NCBI GenBank assembly: GCA_009877105.1
Contig: WXFD01000013.1
Coordinates: 102,229 to 166,228 of the forward strand
Direction of reading: 5' to 3'
Length of the DNA: 64,000 nt
DNA from: Bacteroidales bacterium
Lineage (GTDB): Bacteria; Bacteroidota; Bacteroidia; Bacteroidales; VadinHA17
Shown here: positions 26,250 through 35,587 of the stretch, piece after piece
How positions within the stretch are numbered: the stretch's first letter is position 1
How the letters are laid out: each line of letters starts with the position of its first letter
Notes under the pieces: model-generated
Seen by the model: only the letters and a program-made list of their open reading frames with translations
Database searches by the model: none
What the model was told of the DNA's origin: nothing
Translations under genes and position numbers: made by a program

Positions 26250-27812
26250 TTATCTGTCAGGTTTCTGAATAACCGTCGTCATCTCCCTGTCAAGCAACAT
26301 ACCCCTGTATTCCTCATAGGAACAGTCGAAACGACCGCTGTTTATTATTCCCATCGTTCCGATCAGGTTCCACATTGCATAACCTGTTTTGTTGCGGTTC
26401 AAAATTGACACGACATCTGAAAGGTAGGCAAGTGCAACAGAATGCGGTGTCTTATTAAATACACCAAATTCCTGTACCATCACAGGTATATTTTCTTCAC
26501 CGGCCATCTTCAAGGCATTGTTGAGGCTGGAAAGAGCGACAACCGGATTGCCCCCGGTGTCGGTTATCTTTCTTTCTGTAGTGATTCTGTAGGTATTCTG
26601 CCTTGCCCCCCATGTTGTATTGGCGGGAATAATCACGATACTGTCTGTTGCGCCGAACCTGATTGTTATTTTATTAACAGTGAGCCAGTCGCCGTCAGTA
26701 TTCGAGAAGGCCAGCCTTGTCCCGCCCGAAGGCAGCACAGCCGTATAATCTTTTCCTGAAATATTCTGGTAACCCCACTGGGTTTCTATTATCCTGGTCC
26801 AGTCATCACCCGGATCGGGCCCGCAGATGAACACTTTTTTGTACACTTCATTTTCATCCAGCCTGATCTGAAGTGTTGAGCGAACCGAGACCTGATGTAC
26901 ATTCACGGTAATTTCCGTGCCCCCCGGGAAATTTCCTTCAAAAATCAGGGATGAAGAATATTCAGGTTTAACCGGCCCGTAGAGATACCAGGAGATATCG
27001 GTCATTGGCCAGACCGGTAGCGGCCATGAATCGGAACCCGGAATCCAGTCGGCCCTGTAATGGGTAAGGGTTACGGGATCATAAACATGAATCGCCTGAA
27101 TGATATTTTTCATGCCCCTGAAGGAGGGAACAAGGTCACGCCCGATATTCAGACCGTCAACAAAAATGATCCTGTCGGGATTGATTTGCCGGATCCTGTC
27201 GATAGCCATTTTCATTACCGAAAAATATGTACTTTCATCGACGTCACCCGGCTCATTGACCAGGTTGAAGCTCAGATCGGTCCAGGGCACATTCCTGTAA
27301 CGTTCCGCAAAAAACTCCCAGTGTTTTACGAATGCCGCCCGGGCCACAGGATCTGTCCACAGGTCAAGATCCTGGTTTGCAGGCAGGATTGTCTTGTTTA
27401 CACAATATCCCGGCGCCCTGTGCAGGCATATGCACACATGGACGCCGTATTTTCTTCCCCATTCAACTGCATCATCTATTTCTGAACATCCCTCCGAAAA
27501 TTCATTCCAGTTTCCTGCCTTTGTATAAGTTCTGTAATCGAGCGGCAACCTTGCAAAATTAAATCCAAGGTCCTTTATTATTTCAAACTCCTTCTCACTG
27601 AAGCCTGTATTTGACCAGCCGGCATCAAACTTGCCCAGGAGGTTGAATCCCTTGTGAGTCTGGCTGAAAAGATTGAGATCAATTGGCTTGAAAACGGGAG
27701 GTGCTTCTTTATCTTCACTGCATCCTGCGGCAAAAAGAAGCAGGACGCATGAAAGCATCATGGCGTTAAAGCCTTTTGCAAATTGCAGCAACGGGAGACT
27801 CCTGCCTTTCAT
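26250..27812 (-). CDS. GH5-type glycoside hydrolase lipoprotein with inserted domain
   Basis: 520 residues with a lipoprotein signal ending FAAGC (Cys31). The N-terminal barrel half has KGFNLLGKFD, FNFARLPLDYRTY and the acid/base Glu187 in FNLVNEPGD. The nucleophile is Glu448 in VMVQEFGVF. The acid/base-nucleophile distance is much longer than in plain GH5 enzymes. A beta-rich segment at about 285-400 (FEGNFPGGTEITVNVHQVSV and following) is inserted in the barrel and may be a sugar-binding module. The family hydrolyses beta-1,4-glucans, mannans or related chains. It converges with the GH2 gene. Confidence 0.88.
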   Translation of the reverse strand: MKGRSLPLLQFAKGFNAMMLSCVLLLFAAGCSEDKEAPPVFKPIDLNLFSQTHKGFNLLGKFDAGWSNTGFSEKEFEIIKDLGFNFARLPLDYRTYTKAGNWNEFSEGCSEIDDAVEWGRKYGVHVCICLHRAPGYCVNKTILPANQDLDLWTDPVARAAFVKHWEFFAERYRNVPWTDLSFNLVNEPGDVDESTYFSVMKMAIDRIRQINPDRIIFVDGLNIGRDLVPSFRGMKNIIQAIHVYDPVTLTHYRADWIPGSDSWPLPVWPMTDISWYLYGPVKPEYSSSLIFEGNFPGGTEITVNVHQVSVRSTLQIRLDENEVYKKVFICGPDPGDDWTRIIETQWGYQNISGKDYTAVLPSGGTRLAFSNTDGDWLTVNKITIRFGATDSIVIIPANTTWGARQNTYRITTERKITDTGGNPVVALSSLNNALKMAGEENIPVMVQEFGVFNKTPHSVALAYLSDVVSILNRNKTGYAMWNLIGTMGIINSGRFDCSYEEYRGMLLDREMTTVIQKPDR

Positions 27813-28055
27813 GGGACCTTTGCCATTGATCTCTGATCCGTTGACAAAGATAGAAAAAACACTCCGGAATATTCTCTGACGAAGAACAGTTAAAGATGCA
27901 CCATCATCATGCAGTTTTGCCGATCATTCATATCAGGGCATTTCAACCTGATCCGGCTCTTTTCATTTCTCTTTAAAAAATTTTAGAAATCAGATATACT
28001 ATTTTATCCTTAATTTAAGTTATAATTGCATCAACTTTAAAACTATTTTAATGCT

Positions 28056-28682
28056 ATGAAAAAGAAAATTTCCTTTTTAGTACTATCTCTATTGATTATT
28101 ATCGCATCCTGCAGCAAAACCGGGGAGAAGCTTGGCGGCTCACCATCCCCCATAGGCGAGGAAGGTGTTACCTTCAGCACATCATCGGGTACGATTGCAG
28201 GAGTAAGCAACGTTAGCGCTTCGGTAACGGAACTGAAAGGCGGTGTTTCTTCAATAAGCGGTAGTGCTGTCGTAACAAATCCTGTCATCAAAAACATTCT
28301 TTCAAATCATCCTGAGGCTCAAATCAACGGTAATAATGTTACGGTCACCGATGTGGAATTCAGGATCACAACTGAAGGCGTTGAGTCTGTATATGGCCTT
28401 CAGCCGGGAATAATCGTCAAATACGATGCAAAAGTGGGAGATAAATACAAGGTTGGCGATGGTATCACAAGGGAAGTTGTCGCCCGATCGACCGACAATG
28501 ATTATTTCTGGGGAGGAATGCTTATCAAGGTCATTCAGGTTGAGGAAAATACCAATAAGTTCGGCGTAAAAAAGATAACCTACTGGGCCAATCACCGGTT
28601 TGGCCTTGTCGGAATGGAATTTCAGTTTGACGACAATTCAACTGCAAAATTCCCGATCTTTGCCAGCGCCCAGAACAACTGA
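28056..28682 (+). CDS. Hypothetical lipoprotein
   Basis: 208 residues with a lipoprotein signal ending LIIIASC (about Cys19), followed by a Ser/Gly/Thr-rich linker. The mature part is beta-rich, with blocks such as YGLQPGIIVKYDAKVGDKYK and FGLVGMEFQFDD. I do not recognise the family. It is preceded by an AT-rich 243-bp divergent intergenic region and followed 30 bp later by a radical SAM gene in the same direction. It is therefore probably the first gene of a three-gene unit. Confidence 0.8.
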   Translation: MKKKISFLVLSLLIIIASCSKTGEKLGGSPSPIGEEGVTFSTSSGTIAGVSNVSASVTELKGGVSSISGSAVVTNPVIKNILSNHPEAQINGNNVTVTDVEFRITTEGVESVYGLQPGIIVKYDAKVGDKYKVGDGITREVVARSTDNDYFWGGMLIKVIQVEENTNKFGVKKITYWANHRFGLVGMEFQFDDNSTAKFPIFASAQNN

Positions 28683-28712
28683 TAAAACAATTTCCCTGGC
28701 CGGGTAGTAATT

Positions 28713-29984
28713 ATGTTTAAATATCTTACGATCAATGGTGAAAGGAAAAGGATCCCTTCCTATCCCCATCATAAATACTTCGTTTGGGCAAGTTACAAAT
28801 ACTTCAGTGTAAGGAGTTTATTGGGCTTTCTTACCCTTGAGGGTCCTTTGTTCATTCCAAGGCGGATTTACAATAACCTGAAGGCACGGTGTGTTGTTCC
28901 CCTGGTACTGATGATAGATCCGACGAGTTCATGCAATCTCAGATGTACCGGATGCTGGGCGGCCGACTATCAGAAAAATAGCAATCTTTCATTTGAAAAG
29001 CTCGATGAAACTATCGGTGAGGCTGTCAGGCTGGGGGTTCGCCAGATCTTCATGACCGGGGGGGAGCCGCTTATGAGAAAAGGCGAGATCCTTGAACTGT
29101 GCCGCAGGCATAAGGGCATACCTTTCGGGATATTTACAAACGGCACTCTCATCGATGAAAATCTGGCAACTGAAGCTGCCAGGGCCGGAAATCTGAATTT
29201 TTTCATAAGCATTGAAGGTTTCGGCGAGGAAACCGATATGAGAAGAGGCGATGGGACATTCGACAAGGCTGTCAGGGCCATGGACCTGCTGAAAAAGCAT
29301 GATATTGCCTTTGGTTTTTCAGCCTGTTATCATTCCAAAAACTACCGCTCTGTTACAAGCGATGAGTTCCTCGATTTTGTGCGGAGCAAGGGCGCCTGGT
29401 TTGGATGGATGTTCAACTATTTTCCGATAGGAGATGATGCGGACCTGACACTATGCTGCAAACCGGAGGAAAGGGCTTATGCAAAGGAAAAAATTGAGGC
29501 ATACTGCAAAAAACACAATTACAACATTATCGATTTTGCCAACAGCGGTCATAAGTCGATCGGTTGTGTTGCCGCTGCCAATGATTTCGCTCACATAAAT
29601 GCCAACGGCGACCTTGAACCATGTGCTTTCCTGCACTATTCCGATGTGAATATCAATGACATGCCGCTTACCCAGGCACTAAGGTCACCTTTCTTTAAAA
29701 AATTCAGGAAGCATAAGCCGTTTTCGAAGAATATGCTCCGCCCGTGTCCTATAATGGATGTTCCTGAGGCACTGACAAAGATAACCGACCTGGAAGGGGT
29801 TCATTCTACTCATATGCGCTGCCCGGAAACGGCAGCCAGGCTTGCTGAAAAAACTATCCCCCTGGCAGAAGCCTGGAAACCCGTGGCCGAAAAAATGTTT
29901 GAGGGAATGCCCGCAGCAGAAAAAAGACGGTTCGGCATACTGAACTGGCTGCTGCAATCGGGTAACAGGATGATTTCAGGATAA
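28713..29984 (+). CDS. Radical SAM enzyme, SPASM-like C-terminus
   Basis: 423 residues. The radical SAM cluster motif CNLRCTGC is at Cys74, Cys78 and Cys81. The SAM-binding motif MTGGEPL follows near residue 112. Later cysteines in GCVAAANDFAHINANGDLEPC and further C-terminal RPCPIMD and MRCPE could hold an auxiliary cluster. N-terminal residues 1-65 precede the barrel. The reaction cannot be named; such enzymes modify peptides, lipids or cofactors. It lies 30 bp after a lipoprotein gene and 36 bp before a small membrane protein gene, so the three are probably co-expressed. Confidence 0.88.
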   Translation: MFKYLTINGERKRIPSYPHHKYFVWASYKYFSVRSLLGFLTLEGPLFIPRRIYNNLKARCVVPLVLMIDPTSSCNLRCTGCWAADYQKNSNLSFEKLDETIGEAVRLGVRQIFMTGGEPLMRKGEILELCRRHKGIPFGIFTNGTLIDENLATEAARAGNLNFFISIEGFGEETDMRRGDGTFDKAVRAMDLLKKHDIAFGFSACYHSKNYRSVTSDEFLDFVRSKGAWFGWMFNYFPIGDDADLTLCCKPEERAYAKEKIEAYCKKHNYNIIDFANSGHKSIGCVAAANDFAHINANGDLEPCAFLHYSDVNINDMPLTQALRSPFFKKFRKHKPFSKNMLRPCPIMDVPEALTKITDLEGVHSTHMRCPETAARLAEKTIPLAEAWKPVAEKMFEGMPAAEKRRFGILNWLLQSGNRMISG

Positions 29985-30020
29985 AAGGATTAAATCAGAA
30001 ACCGGGGATCATATCACAAG

Positions 30021-30455
30021 ATGCTGTCGTTCAAATGGAAAATTGCCGGCTATACTATTGCAGTGCTGTCTGCGATCCTGACGGTTCTGTATTTTGCGGC
30101 CGGTTTCAGGTTTGAGATACCGGTGTTTGCGATTGTGTCTTCATACAGGGAAATAAAGTTCCTTTCAACCTTCAGCACCAATTTTGCCGATGAAACTATC
30201 CTGCTGGGATTCATTTCTGGATTTGCACTGATCGCTTTCTCTAAGGAAAGAAAGGAACTGGATATTTACAGGGAAATAAGGGTAAATGCGCTGATTAAGG
30301 CTGTTGTCATTTACACCCTGTTCCTTATTATCTCTGTCCTTTTCCTGTATGGCAGCGTATTCATGGGAATAGCTATCCTGAATCTGGTATTGCCTTTTGT
30401 ATTATATATACTGATTTTCAATATTCTGAAATTCAGGGCACAAAGAGAACCATAA
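30021..30455 (+). CDS. Hypothetical four-span membrane protein
   Basis: 144 residues with about four hydrophobic segments (around 8-30, 53-70, 90-110, 112-135) and a short basic tail. No family is recognised. It follows the radical SAM gene by 36 bp on the same strand. It converges with the SIS-domain gene. Confidence 0.75.
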   Translation: MLSFKWKIAGYTIAVLSAILTVLYFAAGFRFEIPVFAIVSSYREIKFLSTFSTNFADETILLGFISGFALIAFSKERKELDIYREIRVNALIKAVVIYTLFLIISVLFLYGSVFMGIAILNLVLPFVLYILIFNILKFRAQREP

Positions 30456-30549
30456 GGGAGCCGGGATTTTCAGCTGCAGCAGATCGGCAGAGATGCCTGA
30501 CCTGAGTGAAATTACCAATCAATGCGTCCGGCCGGATTTATGCCAATTG

Positions 30550-31311
30550 TCATACTCCTGCAATTCTGCGCTTGTATTCGGCCAGGGCCTCATCGAGTCT
30601 TTGCTTTGCGGTGCCATCGCCGGGAACATTGTGAGACGGATGAATGTAAAGTTTCACTCCCCTGCCGGCAAGTATCTCGGCAACGGTTGTGACCGTCATC
30701 CAGACGCAGGTAACGAATGCCATTGTAGAAACAGGACCGATCTTGTCCTGATGATCTTTCAGTATGACTGATGCATCTTCGAGGGGGGCACATGTATCGA
30801 CCACGACATCTGCAAGTTCAAAAATGGTTTTCCCGCACGAATGCCTGGTCTTCTTCCCTTTTGCTGCCTCTGCCGATCCGAATACTATGACCTTCATGCC
30901 TCTTTTTCTTGATTCAAGGGCAATATCAATGTTCACGTTATTGATGCCTGAATGGCTGAAAAGCCACATAATATCCCTCTTGTCAAAATCATAACCCTTC
31001 ATTATTTCATTGCCGTATCCTTCAACACGTTCAAGGAACACAAACTGATGCACCCCCATTTCGCCGGTTATCCTGGTAAAAAAGGTCAGCGGCAGTTCAA
31101 TCATGGGATGGAATCCTACAAATCCGCCAATGCGGGGATACATTTCCTCAATCGGGAGGGTTGCATGACCACAGCCAAAAGTATGAACCCATCTTTTACA
31201 TTCAATTGTGTCAGCCATCAGTTCAGCTGCTTTGCGGATATTGTCCATCTGTGTTTCCTCGATCCGGGTCATTACGGCCCTGGCGTTCTCAAGCCATTGT
31301 TTTGCCAGCAT
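30550..31311 (-). CDS. SIS-domain phosphosugar-binding protein
   Basis: 253 residues of the sugar-isomerase (SIS) fold. Conserved features are HTFGCGHATLPIEEMYPR near residue 43, the SIS core LFSHSGINNVNIDIALESRK near 117, and GMKVIVFGSAE. The type resembles UPF0309/AgaS-like SIS proteins, which bind or isomerise phosphorylated amino sugars. Position at the end of the nagA-kinase-transporter operon suggests it handles an amino sugar phosphate, for example the deaminase/isomerase step after NagA. That step is inferred, not shown. Confidence 0.85.
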   Translation of the reverse strand: MLAKQWLENARAVMTRIEETQMDNIRKAAELMADTIECKRWVHTFGCGHATLPIEEMYPRIGGFVGFHPMIELPLTFFTRITGEMGVHQFVFLERVEGYGNEIMKGYDFDKRDIMWLFSHSGINNVNIDIALESRKRGMKVIVFGSAEAAKGKKTRHSCGKTIFELADVVVDTCAPLEDASVILKDHQDKIGPVSTMAFVTCVWMTVTTVAEILAGRGVKLYIHPSHNVPGDGTAKQRLDEALAEYKRRIAGV

Positions 31312-31429
31312 AGTATATTAAAGTTTAAGTGTTGATAAAAGACTAATTGAAAATTTCAATGCGTGAAAATATTTTATTTTTTTCTAAAACGGAATTCAGG
31401 AAATATAATTTACCCTATTAAGGTTCACA

Positions 31430-32593
31430 TCAGGCCGGCATGCTTTTATCTTTCTTCAGCTTAAGGATGCAGAACAAAAGGGCTATCATTATTATTGTTT
31501 CGCAAAATGCGACAGTAATCAGATGACTTATTCCGAAATTTTTCGAAATTATGCCCATAGCGTAATTTATAAGCATATTTCCGAGAAGGGCAATAAATAA
31601 TACGAAGCTGAAGGCAGTGCCTGAAAGATCGGCGTAGGCCTCTCCTACAAATCCGAGCATTACGGGAAAGCCTCCTGCCAGGCCCGCTCCCAAAAGAAAA
31701 AAGCCCGTCATCAGGAAAGGCAGGATCTCCCCTGTCCTGATAATGATCAATCCTGCAATAATCATTGCAAATGATATCACCAGGATCCTGCCCACAGGAA
31801 CGTTTCGCAATGCGGTTCCGGTAACAAGACGCATTATGGCCATGCCTGCAACGAACATGGATAGGGTAAACAGTGCGCTGCCTTGCGGAATATGAGCCTG
31901 ATCAATAAGGTAGGTGGTGGTCCAGTTGTTTATTATTCCCTCGAAGCTGCTTTGAAAGAAAAGGAAAAAAGCCACAAGGATAATAAATCTGTCATTAAGG
32001 AAACGGAGGCTTTTCCCTAGGGGAAATCCCTGCATCTGTTTAGGCTGGGGCATCTTTATCAGCAGGAACAGTATTCCGGTGGCAAATGATAACAGTCCGA
32101 TGAAGGCGATTATCTGGCCCGAGCTGAATGATTTTTCAAGGATGCCGAGCAGCATGGGCATGCCAAGTGCCCCGATCCCGAAGAATACTCCCAGAAGGCT
32201 GAGATTTGCACCTTTGTCGCGGTCACTTATGTCGGAAACCAGTGCATTTGTTGCACCGTTTATTGAACCGCCGCTGAATCCGACAAGGAAGATGCAGACC
32301 TTAAGCAATCCGGTCCCCTGCGAAAAGGCAATACCCTCGAACCCGGCGGCCAGCAGAATACAGGATAATGCAAGAAGTACCCTGTAACCATACCTGTCGG
32401 CAATTGGTCCGAATACCAGGGATCCGGCAAGGATGCCGAAGGGAAGGATTGAAAACAGGGTTCCGGAAGCAATCTCATCCAGTCTGAATTTCTCCCTCAG
32501 GTCGGGGGCCAGGCTGCCAAGTGAAATAAGGGCTATCCCGAACAAAAATATGCCAAGGCATGCTGACCGGAAAACTACTTTTTTATTATACAT
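31430..32593 (-). CDS. MFS sugar transporter
   Basis: 387 residues with twelve predicted spans. The MFS loop motif between TM2 and TM3 reads GPIADRYGYRVLL. The N-terminus is short. Related carriers in Bacteroidota import hexoses or N-acetylglucosamine; the neighbouring ROK kinase and NagA support an amino-sugar substrate. The gap to the ROK gene is 16 bp; the SIS gene follows after 118 bp. Confidence 0.9.
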   Translation of the reverse strand: MYNKKVVFRSACLGIFLFGIALISLGSLAPDLREKFRLDEIASGTLFSILPFGILAGSLVFGPIADRYGYRVLLALSCILLAAGFEGIAFSQGTGLLKVCIFLVGFSGGSINGATNALVSDISDRDKGANLSLLGVFFGIGALGMPMLLGILEKSFSSGQIIAFIGLLSFATGILFLLIKMPQPKQMQGFPLGKSLRFLNDRFIILVAFFLFFQSSFEGIINNWTTTYLIDQAHIPQGSALFTLSMFVAGMAIMRLVTGTALRNVPVGRILVISFAMIIAGLIIIRTGEILPFLMTGFFLLGAGLAGGFPVMLGFVGEAYADLSGTAFSFVLFIALLGNMLINYAMGIISKNFGISHLITVAFCETIIMIALLFCILKLKKDKSMPA

Positions 32594-32609
32594 GCTGGTA
32601 TAATGCGTT

Positions 32610-33566
32610 TTATTGGTTTTCAGCGTTTCTCAGGGCAAGACGGCCAGCGCCATAAACACCTGCATCACCCCCTAGGCCCGAAACGTCAATACTGACGCGG
32701 GCAAAACTGACAGGCTGGGCCCATCTGGCAGCTGCTTCCGCGATGTCGGGGAGGAGTGAAACTGCCGGACCAAAAACTCCGCCTCCGAAAATTATTTTTT
32801 CCGGATCAAACAGGCTCACGAAATTTGCAACTGCCATTCCCCAGTATTCCACAGCTTCTTTTATAACCATCACCGCAACTTTGTCACCCTTATCGTAGGC
32901 CTCAAAGACTTCACGGGATGTGATTTCATCCCCGGCTGCTTTTCCCAATATGCTGTCATATTCCTTATGGCCGCTCAGAATTTCCCTGGCCACCATGGCG
33001 ATCCCGCTTCCCGAAGCATGGTATTCAAAACATCCGCAAGCTGCATACTCTTCCCGGAACGGCCGGTTCAATGCCATCCATCCCGTTGAACCAGCAATAT
33101 CATTGCTGCCGCGTAATATTTCCCCATTTACCATTATACCTGCCCCGATGCCCGTTCCCACTGACAGGAAAACAGCATCCCTGCAACCCCTGGCATTTCC
33201 CTTCCATACCTCACCAAGGATATAACAGGCGCGGTCACTGTCGACGGCCACCGGTATCCCCCCTGAAACTGAACTTACCTCTGACAGCAGCGGATAATCG
33301 GTCCACTCCTCAATGTTAGGAGCCCATACCCTCCCCGTTTTCGAACTGAAGATACCGGGAACTGAAATGCCAATCGACCTGATGTCAGTACCTTGTGATA
33401 AAGATCTGTCAATCAGATCAACAATGGTACCGGTAATAAGGCTTCCCACCTCCGGGCCTTTTCTCTTTCCTATTGCAACTGTTTCCTTGACCAGTAAATC
33501 GCCATTTTCCGAAAAGATGGCACAGGCAAGCTTGGTTCCCCCAAGATCAATTCCCAGGACATTCAT
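32610..33566 (-). CDS. ROK-family sugar kinase
   Basis: 318 residues. The ATP phosphate loop GIDLGGTKLACAIF starts the protein. The second phosphate motif is SVGTGIGAGIMVNGEI. The usual ROK zinc motif (His followed by CxCGxxGCxE) is altered: the histidine site reads GSTGWMAL and only ACGCFEYHASG remains, so two of the usual cysteines are absent. The kinase probably phosphorylates glucose, N-acetylglucosamine or mannose at C6. It is in one operon with nagA, a deacetylase and an MFS carrier (16 and 24 bp gaps). Confidence 0.9.
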   Translation of the reverse strand: MNVLGIDLGGTKLACAIFSENGDLLVKETVAIGKRKGPEVGSLITGTIVDLIDRSLSQGTDIRSIGISVPGIFSSKTGRVWAPNIEEWTDYPLLSEVSSVSGGIPVAVDSDRACYILGEVWKGNARGCRDAVFLSVGTGIGAGIMVNGEILRGSNDIAGSTGWMALNRPFREEYAACGCFEYHASGSGIAMVAREILSGHKEYDSILGKAAGDEITSREVFEAYDKGDKVAVMVIKEAVEYWGMAVANFVSLFDPEKIIFGGGVFGPAVSLLPDIAEAAARWAQPVSFARVSIDVSGLGGDAGVYGAGRLALRNAENQ

Positions 33567-33590
33567 AAAAATCCGCTTTTCAGTGTTTAA

Positions 33591-34445
33591 TCAGTTCTTC
33601 AGAAGTTCATCTATTCTTACGAAAACATATCCACGGTTGATCAACGTGCCGATAAGGTCAGGCAAAAAGGAATAAAATTTATCGGTACGACGCGGATCAG
33701 TTCCTATGTGGACCAGGAGGATAAAGCCTTTTAAGCCGTTTGATGAGAACTTTTCATAGTCGAGAACAGATTTCAGGATACACCTGCTGTCGAGGTACCT
33801 GTCGCCCATCTCGGGATAAGTGTAATCTGCATTGCTTCTGGTGCCCGGGCTGAAATTGATCAGCACAAGTCCCATCCGGTTCGTCCAGGATGCTATCGTG
33901 TCATTGTACCATTCGTAGGGTGGCATAAAATACCGCGATCCGGCCTGGTCAATATTGAATTTCTTCATTTCGGCATAGGAATCCTCAAGATCCCTGACAA
34001 ACTCTTCCCTTGTTACAAGCAGGCTGTCTCTCTTTTCCCAGTCGCAATACAGCAGGTGCCTGTCTGAATGGGATCCGAGATAGTTTCCGTCGCTGACCAG
34101 TCTTTTAATCAAGGGATGGAACATCTTATTCCTGTAAAAGTTGCCTGTGAAGAAAAATGACCCTTTGATATTCTTCTCCCTTAGGGTCTCAGCAATGAAA
34201 TCACCTCCGTCGGCGAATGAATCACCCGTGAAAACAAGTGCGATCATGTCCGCTGTGGTATCGCCCCTGATCACTGCTCCCGATTCATAGACAAAACCGG
34301 GGCGAACCTGTTGCTTCGCAGTTTTCACGGAAGTTTCTGATTTACTGTTATTCGTATTGTCTGAAGTATTGCCTTTGTTCCGGCATGAAACCGCCAGTAC
34401 CAGTAAAAACAATAAGTTCAGAAAGATCCGGGGATAATTTGCCAT
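33591..34445 (-). CDS. Polysaccharide deacetylase-like lipoprotein
   Basis: 284 residues with a lipoprotein signal ending LVLAVSC (Cys21). The NodB-homology domain has FTGDSFADGG in place of the usual TFDD block, retaining one Asp, and LGSHSDRH as the HSxxH metal motif. ENIKGSFFFTGNF-like residues match the strand before it. These enzymes remove N- or O-acetyl groups from chitin-like or other glycans. The lipid anchor places it at a membrane, upstream of the cytoplasmic steps encoded next door. The gap to nagA is 11 bp. Confidence 0.85.
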   Translation of the reverse strand: MANYPRIFLNLLFLLVLAVSCRNKGNTSDNTNNSKSETSVKTAKQQVRPGFVYESGAVIRGDTTADMIALVFTGDSFADGGDFIAETLREKNIKGSFFFTGNFYRNKMFHPLIKRLVSDGNYLGSHSDRHLLYCDWEKRDSLLVTREEFVRDLEDSYAEMKKFNIDQAGSRYFMPPYEWYNDTIASWTNRMGLVLINFSPGTRSNADYTYPEMGDRYLDSRCILKSVLDYEKFSSNGLKGFILLVHIGTDPRRTDKFYSFLPDLIGTLINRGYVFVRIDELLKN

Positions 34446-34456
34446 AATCTGTATTT

Positions 34457-35569
34457 TTAATTAGTCAGAATTTCTCCATTAAGAACAACAGTACTGACAT
34501 TAAAGTCTTTATCGAAGGAGACCAGGTCGGCTCTCATGCCGGGTTTTATTTTTCCCCTGTCGTGGAGATTCATCAGCCTGGCCGGATACAGCGATGCCAT
34601 TCTTATTGCTTCATCGAGGTTTATACCAGTTTTTTCAACACAATTCCTTACAGCTGTAAGCATTGTAAGTGCCGATCCCGACAAGGTTCCGTCGGGAAGG
34701 GTGAACCTGTCTTTTCTCCTTATGTGCGGATTGGTGGGCTGCGAACTTTCCTCAACAGCATCAGAAACCAGGAAAAGGCGATCATTCATTATCTTCTTGG
34801 CAATGGAAACCATGGTGTAATCAACATGTATTCCGTCAGCAATGATGCTGGCCATAACATTGCCGTTCATGAAAGTTGCTCCGGGCAGGCCGGGGTCACG
34901 ATGGTGCAGCTGCGACATGGCATTGAAAAGATGGGTGGTGGTCCGGATCCCCCACATAAACCCCCGGGTGGCCTCATTGTAGGTTGCATTGCTATGTCCT
35001 GCAGCCACAACCACATTATGCCCGTTCAGGCATTCAATTATCTCCCGGTCACACAGCTCCGGTGCCACTGTCATCATTCTTACCACACCCCCCAGATCCT
35101 TCATCAGCTGATCTATTTCGTCCCTGTCGGGTTTTTTGATGCAGCTCAGGAAATGAGCGCCGCGCCTTTTTATGTTAAGATATGGTCCCTCCAGGTGAAG
35201 TCCCAGCACGGAGGGAAGAGGATTATCCCTGATCACGGCAGCTGCCTCATTGTATACCGCGAAGGTGTTCGTGGGTATTGCTATCAGGAATCCGGTGGTT
35301 CCTGTCATTACGATGGAACCGGCAATGGTCCTGAGCGCCTCGGCAGTGGGAGTCTCCGAGAACAGGAAGCCGCCGCTGCCGGCAATCTGCAGATCGATCA
35401 GTCCGGGAGCAATATAATGCCCATGGCAGTCAATTATATTGATATCTGGTGGTAAATGAGAGGGCTCTTTTATTGCGATTATCCTGTCTCCTTCAATCAG
35501 GAGGGCCGCTCCTTCAATTGTCTCCTCTCCGGTAATAGTTACCGCATTTAAAAAAGCAGTAGTCATCAA
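34457..35569 (-). CDS. nagA: N-acetylglucosamine-6-phosphate deacetylase NagA
   Basis: 370 residues. Family blocks are clear: YIAPGLIDLQIAGSGGFLF, the metal ligand Glu in GLHLEGPYLNIKRRGAH, AAGHSNATYNEA, HLFNAMSQLHHRDPGLPG, and SDAVEESS with the catalytic Asp. NagA converts GlcNAc-6-P to GlcN-6-P and acetate in the cytoplasm. The ROK kinase in the operon could supply GlcNAc-6-P and the SIS protein might act next. It lies 18 bp downstream of the GH2 gene. Confidence 0.94.
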   Translation of the reverse strand: MMTTAFLNAVTITGEETIEGAALLIEGDRIIAIKEPSHLPPDINIIDCHGHYIAPGLIDLQIAGSGGFLFSETPTAEALRTIAGSIVMTGTTGFLIAIPTNTFAVYNEAAAVIRDNPLPSVLGLHLEGPYLNIKRRGAHFLSCIKKPDRDEIDQLMKDLGGVVRMMTVAPELCDREIIECLNGHNVVVAAGHSNATYNEATRGFMWGIRTTTHLFNAMSQLHHRDPGLPGATFMNGNVMASIIADGIHVDYTMVSIAKKIMNDRLFLVSDAVEESSQPTNPHIRRKDRFTLPDGTLSGSALTMLTAVRNCVEKTGINLDEAIRMASLYPARLMNLHDRGKIKPGMRADLVSFDKDFNVSTVVLNGEILTN

Positions 35570-35587
35570 AACTGAAATAAAGTGATC

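Noticed and set aside
34562..35455. 297-codon plus-strand frame opposite nagA
   Set aside because: It is antisense to the clear nagA frame and has no domain signature.
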